This document shows, piece after piece, positions 61,992 through 64,000 of a stretch of 64,000 nucleotides of DNA (positions within the stretch are counted from its first letter, which is position 1; every line of letters starts with the position of its first letter). The DNA is taken from NCBI RefSeq assembly GCF_000024365.1, contig NC_013235.1, positions 434,001-498,000 on the forward strand, given 5' to 3'. The position numbers and the translations under genes are program-made. The notes under the pieces were generated by a model. The model saw nothing but the letters and a program-made list of their open reading frames with translations. It did no database searches and was not told the origin of the DNA. Source of the DNA: Nakamurella multipartita DSM 44233 (lineage in GTDB: Bacteria; Actinomycetota; Actinomycetes; Mycobacteriales; Nakamurellaceae).

Positions 61992-63239
61992 TCAGGTTCC
62001 ACCGGGTCCACGTCGGCCGGGACGCTGCGACGGCGTCGACGACGCACAGCGCGACCGCCTCGGTCTCGACGTCGTCCAGGTCGGCCGGGCCAAGCAGCGG
62101 GCCCGCCTGACCGGTGGCCGTGGCGGCGGCGGCCCAATCGGTGGGGTCCGGTCAAGGACGTGCTCGGCGGTGGCCCGCCACTGCTGCACCGACTCGGCCA
62201 GGTTCGGGGCCTGCTTGCGGTCCCGGGTGGCCAGGGTCAGGTGTTGCCGGATCCGGTTGATCGCGTTGACGTCGGGTCGGCGGCCGGTGCGCAGCACGAC
62301 CCGGCCGATCGCGGTGTCGACCGCGGCCTCGATGTCCGCGGACCGCTGCGAGTAGGCGGCGATCAACGCGTCCGGCACCGGGGACAGCTCCCGGCCGATC
62401 CGGCGGTTGCTGCCCGCCTGCCGTTCCCGGCGGTCCCAGGTCAGCCCGGTGCGGCGGGTGATTTCGTCGGCCAGCAGCAGGTCGTAGGTCTCGGAGTAGG
62501 CGACGGTCGCCTGGTGCAGGGTGGCCGAGTCCAGGGTCCGCCACCGGCCGTCCGGGCCCTGGACCCGGTTGGCGACCGTGACGTGGGTGTGCAGCTGCGG
62601 GTCGCCCTTGCGGGAGTCCCAGTGATCGAACGCGGCCGCGACCAGACCGGTGGTGCGGACCCGGCGGACGCCGTTGTGGCCGAGGCGGGTGAACACTGCC
62701 TCGCCCTCGATCAACTCCAGGGTGGCGGCGAGCGCGGCCCGGTGGGCCAGGTACAGCTGCTCCTGCACCGGGGCGGGTGCGAGCGCCCACAACGCGGACA
62801 CCGACTTCGGCACGCTGAACGTCAGGTCGAACCCGGCGACCGCGGTCCGGGTCTTGGTCTCCTTCTCCTCCGCGGCGATCTTCTCGACCAGCGCCGTCCG
62901 CGCCTCCGCGGTGAGGGTGTCGGGGAGCTTGCCGACGCGGAGGTCGATCCGCTCCTGCCGGGTCGGGTACCTCACGGGTGGCCGGCCCAGCCGCTCACCG
63001 GTGAACGGGTTGCGGGCGCCCTCGAACAACTCGCGGAGCTGCGCCTCGCTGACCTCGGAACCCGCCCGGTCGGCCACGCCGAGCGCGGCTATCCCGGACC
63101 CCAACCAGGTGCCCGGTGGGTAGCCCTGGGCCGTGTAGTACCGCGTCAACGGCGACGCGGTAGGGTCATCTCCGCGGCCGTCGCCGGCGGCGACGTGATC
63201 GATCAAGTAATCGACCGACGCCATCCGCGACAGGCTCAT
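61992..63239 (-). CDS. MobF (TrwC) relaxase, N-terminal nicking part
   Basis: The relaxase domain of a TrwC/TraA-type protein. Candidate nucleophile tyrosines are in LTRYYTAQGYPPGTW (residues 31-45). The metal-binding histidines are in FDHWDSRKGDPQLHTHVTVA, the three-His motif. SVPKSVSALWALAPAPVQEQ is also characteristic. About 365 residues are genuine; the last 50 codons before 61992 are out of frame after a one-base loss near 62,150. The intact protein would be about 1,235 residues, normal for the family. ATG 63239 (MSLSRMAS) is preferred to the GTG two codons earlier. Confidence 0.87.
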   Translation of the reverse strand: MSLSRMASVDYLIDHVAAGDGRGDDPTASPLTRYYTAQGYPPGTWLGSGIAALGVADRAGSEVSEAQLRELFEGARNPFTGERLGRPPVRYPTRQERIDLRVGKLPDTLTAEARTALVEKIAAEEKETKTRTAVAGFDLTFSVPKSVSALWALAPAPVQEQLYLAHRAALAATLELIEGEAVFTRLGHNGVRRVRTTGLVAAAFDHWDSRKGDPQLHTHVTVANRVQGPDGRWRTLDSATLHQATVAYSETYDLLLADEITRRTGLTWDRRERQAGSNRRIGRELSPVPDALIAAYSQRSADIEAAVDTAIGRVVLRTGRRPDVNAINRIRQHLTLATRDRKQAPNLAESVQQWRATAEHVLDRTPPIGPPPPRPPVRRARCLARPTWTTSRPRRSRCASSTPSQRPGRRGPGGT

Positions 63240-63693
63240 CACCACGCCCGTCCATGCGGTCCGGGCCCGCGAGCTAACGATCTTGGCTCAAGCCGTCAGG
63301 CCTGGGATGCCAGAGGTGTGTCTGTGATCTTGATCTTGTTGGGCTCGCTGTGACCGGGCGGCCCTCGTCGTCGGGCGGCCTGGAGCCGCGTGGTGGAGAT
63401 GGCCGTCGGACGCCGTGCGGGCCTGAGTCAGTGTCTGGCCGTGGTCGATCTGGTGGCTCGGGTTCGCTGGCTCGGCGTGTTGCGTGCGACGGGTTGGATT
63501 GTGGTCGCTCATCTGGCCGTGACGAATGCGGGTGCCGACTGGGTTCGCGGATCCGGGGGTCCGACCAGCGCTAGGACGGCATGGTGGGTCGGCCGGTGAT
63601 TTCAGCAATTTGTCGTCGACTCCCGCGCACCAAGCCGGTGGACGGGGCGGTCGCACTCCCCGGTCACCATCCCGTTGCGCGCAGAATTGGGTC
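63240..63693. other. Region upstream of the relaxase gene
   Basis: No convincing gene is seen on either strand. Being directly upstream of the relaxase gene, this is a reasonable place to search for the origin of transfer and the relaxase promoter. No hairpin next to a nick-like site could be singled out by eye. Confidence 0.35.
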
Positions 63694-64000
63694 GTGCGGG
63701 CTCCCGAATTCCGATCCGAGTTGCAGGGGGCGGTGTACCGCGGCGCCGGTCCCGCGGTCGTCGCCCTGATCGGCGGTGGGCTTCTGCCGGGGATGCTCTC
63801 CAGTTGATCGGTGACGGTCTGGTCGTTGCCCTTGCCCTGCAGACCCAGGGTGCGGCCGATCTGGCCGGTGGCTGCGCGCAGGCATTGAGGCAGCGTGGCT
63901 GGGACGGCGACGAGGAGCTGGCTGATCAGCTTGGTGCCCTGCTCGGAACCGGCCCGACGCCGCTGCTGCGGCCGTTGCCGGTGGATCTGGAGGAGCTGGC
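63694..64000 (+). pseudogene. Partial unknown gene at right edge, apparently frameshifted
   Basis: The frame APEFRSELQGAVYRGAGPAV VALIGGGLLPG (from about 63694) continues, after an apparent one-base loss near 63,790, as DALQLIGDGLVVALALQTQG and ALRQRGWDGDEELADQLGAL to the edge of the window. The two halves join naturally as one protein start of about 100 residues. The family is not recognised. The start codon (GTG 63694) is tentative. If the shift is an assembly error this is an intact gene transcribed away from the relaxase. Confidence 0.5.

Larger units (their letters stand above)
35432..64000. mobile_element. Right integrated element (conjugative, partial in window)
   Basis: It begins at the middle att core with the A/B module, carries SIR2/FRG cargo and a full set of type IV secretion genes, a coupling protein and a MobF relaxase, and runs off the window. 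This is the T4SS-type (VirB4/VirD4/MobF) integrative and conjugative element plan, not the single FtsK-like translocase type of streptomycete AICEs. Its integrase and right att are not seen. Extent to the right is unknown. Confidence 0.7.

Noticed and set aside
61854..63353. A 499-codon plus-strand frame opposite the relaxase
   Set aside because: It is antisense to conserved relaxase and helicase motifs and has no motif of its own.

Overview
The window is GC-rich chromosomal DNA from an actinobacterium (Actinomycetota). The high GC, frequent GTG starts, ATGA/GTGA gene overlaps, a DUF3040 protein and the SCO6880/VirB4/MobF conjugation set all point there. The genus cannot be fixed from this sequence alone.

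Region 1 (1-8.7 kb) is chromosomal: the tail of an MscS channel, an AGCS symporter with an overlapping universal stress protein, a NhaA Na+/H+ antiporter, a KhtT/KhtU-like K+/H+ antiporter pair, a response regulator that has lost its N-terminus beside IS66 debris, and a DUF3040 membrane protein. Debris of IS256, IS30 and IS66 transposases lies between them.

Region 2 (8,762-35,471) is bounded by two exact 40-bp copies of the 3' part of a tRNA-Arg(ACG) gene (minus strand). A tyrosine integrase sits just inside the right copy. The interior is cargo: a CPBP protease, an alpha/beta hydrolase, two large LuxR-type ATPase regulators, a DJ-1/PfpI protein, two MDR oxidoreductases, an ABC-2 exporter with a frameshifted ATPase, a DUF4386 protein, an MFS transporter, an XRE-cupin regulator and a thioredoxin-reductase-like flavoprotein. 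It also holds an IS21 element whose istA is split by an IS256-family element. There are no conjugation genes.

Region 3 (35,432 to the right edge) reads as a second element in tandem at the same tRNA. It starts with the same module as region 2: att core, about 210 bp of conserved leader, and two coupled genes called A and B here. A low-GC segment follows, with a SIR2-domain protein and a FRG-domain protein on the minus strand. This is a candidate defence cargo and the most interesting locus in the window. Then comes a type IV secretion/conjugation cluster: pilin-like protein, IS1380 insertion, VirB8/TcpC-like protein, transglycosylase-M15 peptidoglycan enzyme, membrane-anchored CAP-like protein, VirB6-like, SCO6880-like, VirB4, a hexapeptide beta-solenoid protein, a block of small unknown genes, a VirD4/TraD-like coupling protein, an HNH protein, a DUF4913-like protein, SSB and a MobF (TrwC) relaxase-helicase split by a frameshift. 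The intact tRNA and this element's integrase are expected to the right of the window.

As a working model, successive related elements integrated at one tRNA-Arg site. In the circular form of each, the integrase and the A/B operon would lie on opposite sides of attP. The right element is the conjugative one, and the left is a cargo island or a decayed relative. Three single-base frameshifts at GC-rich positions (about 20,880, 62,150 and 63,790) could be real decay or assembly errors.
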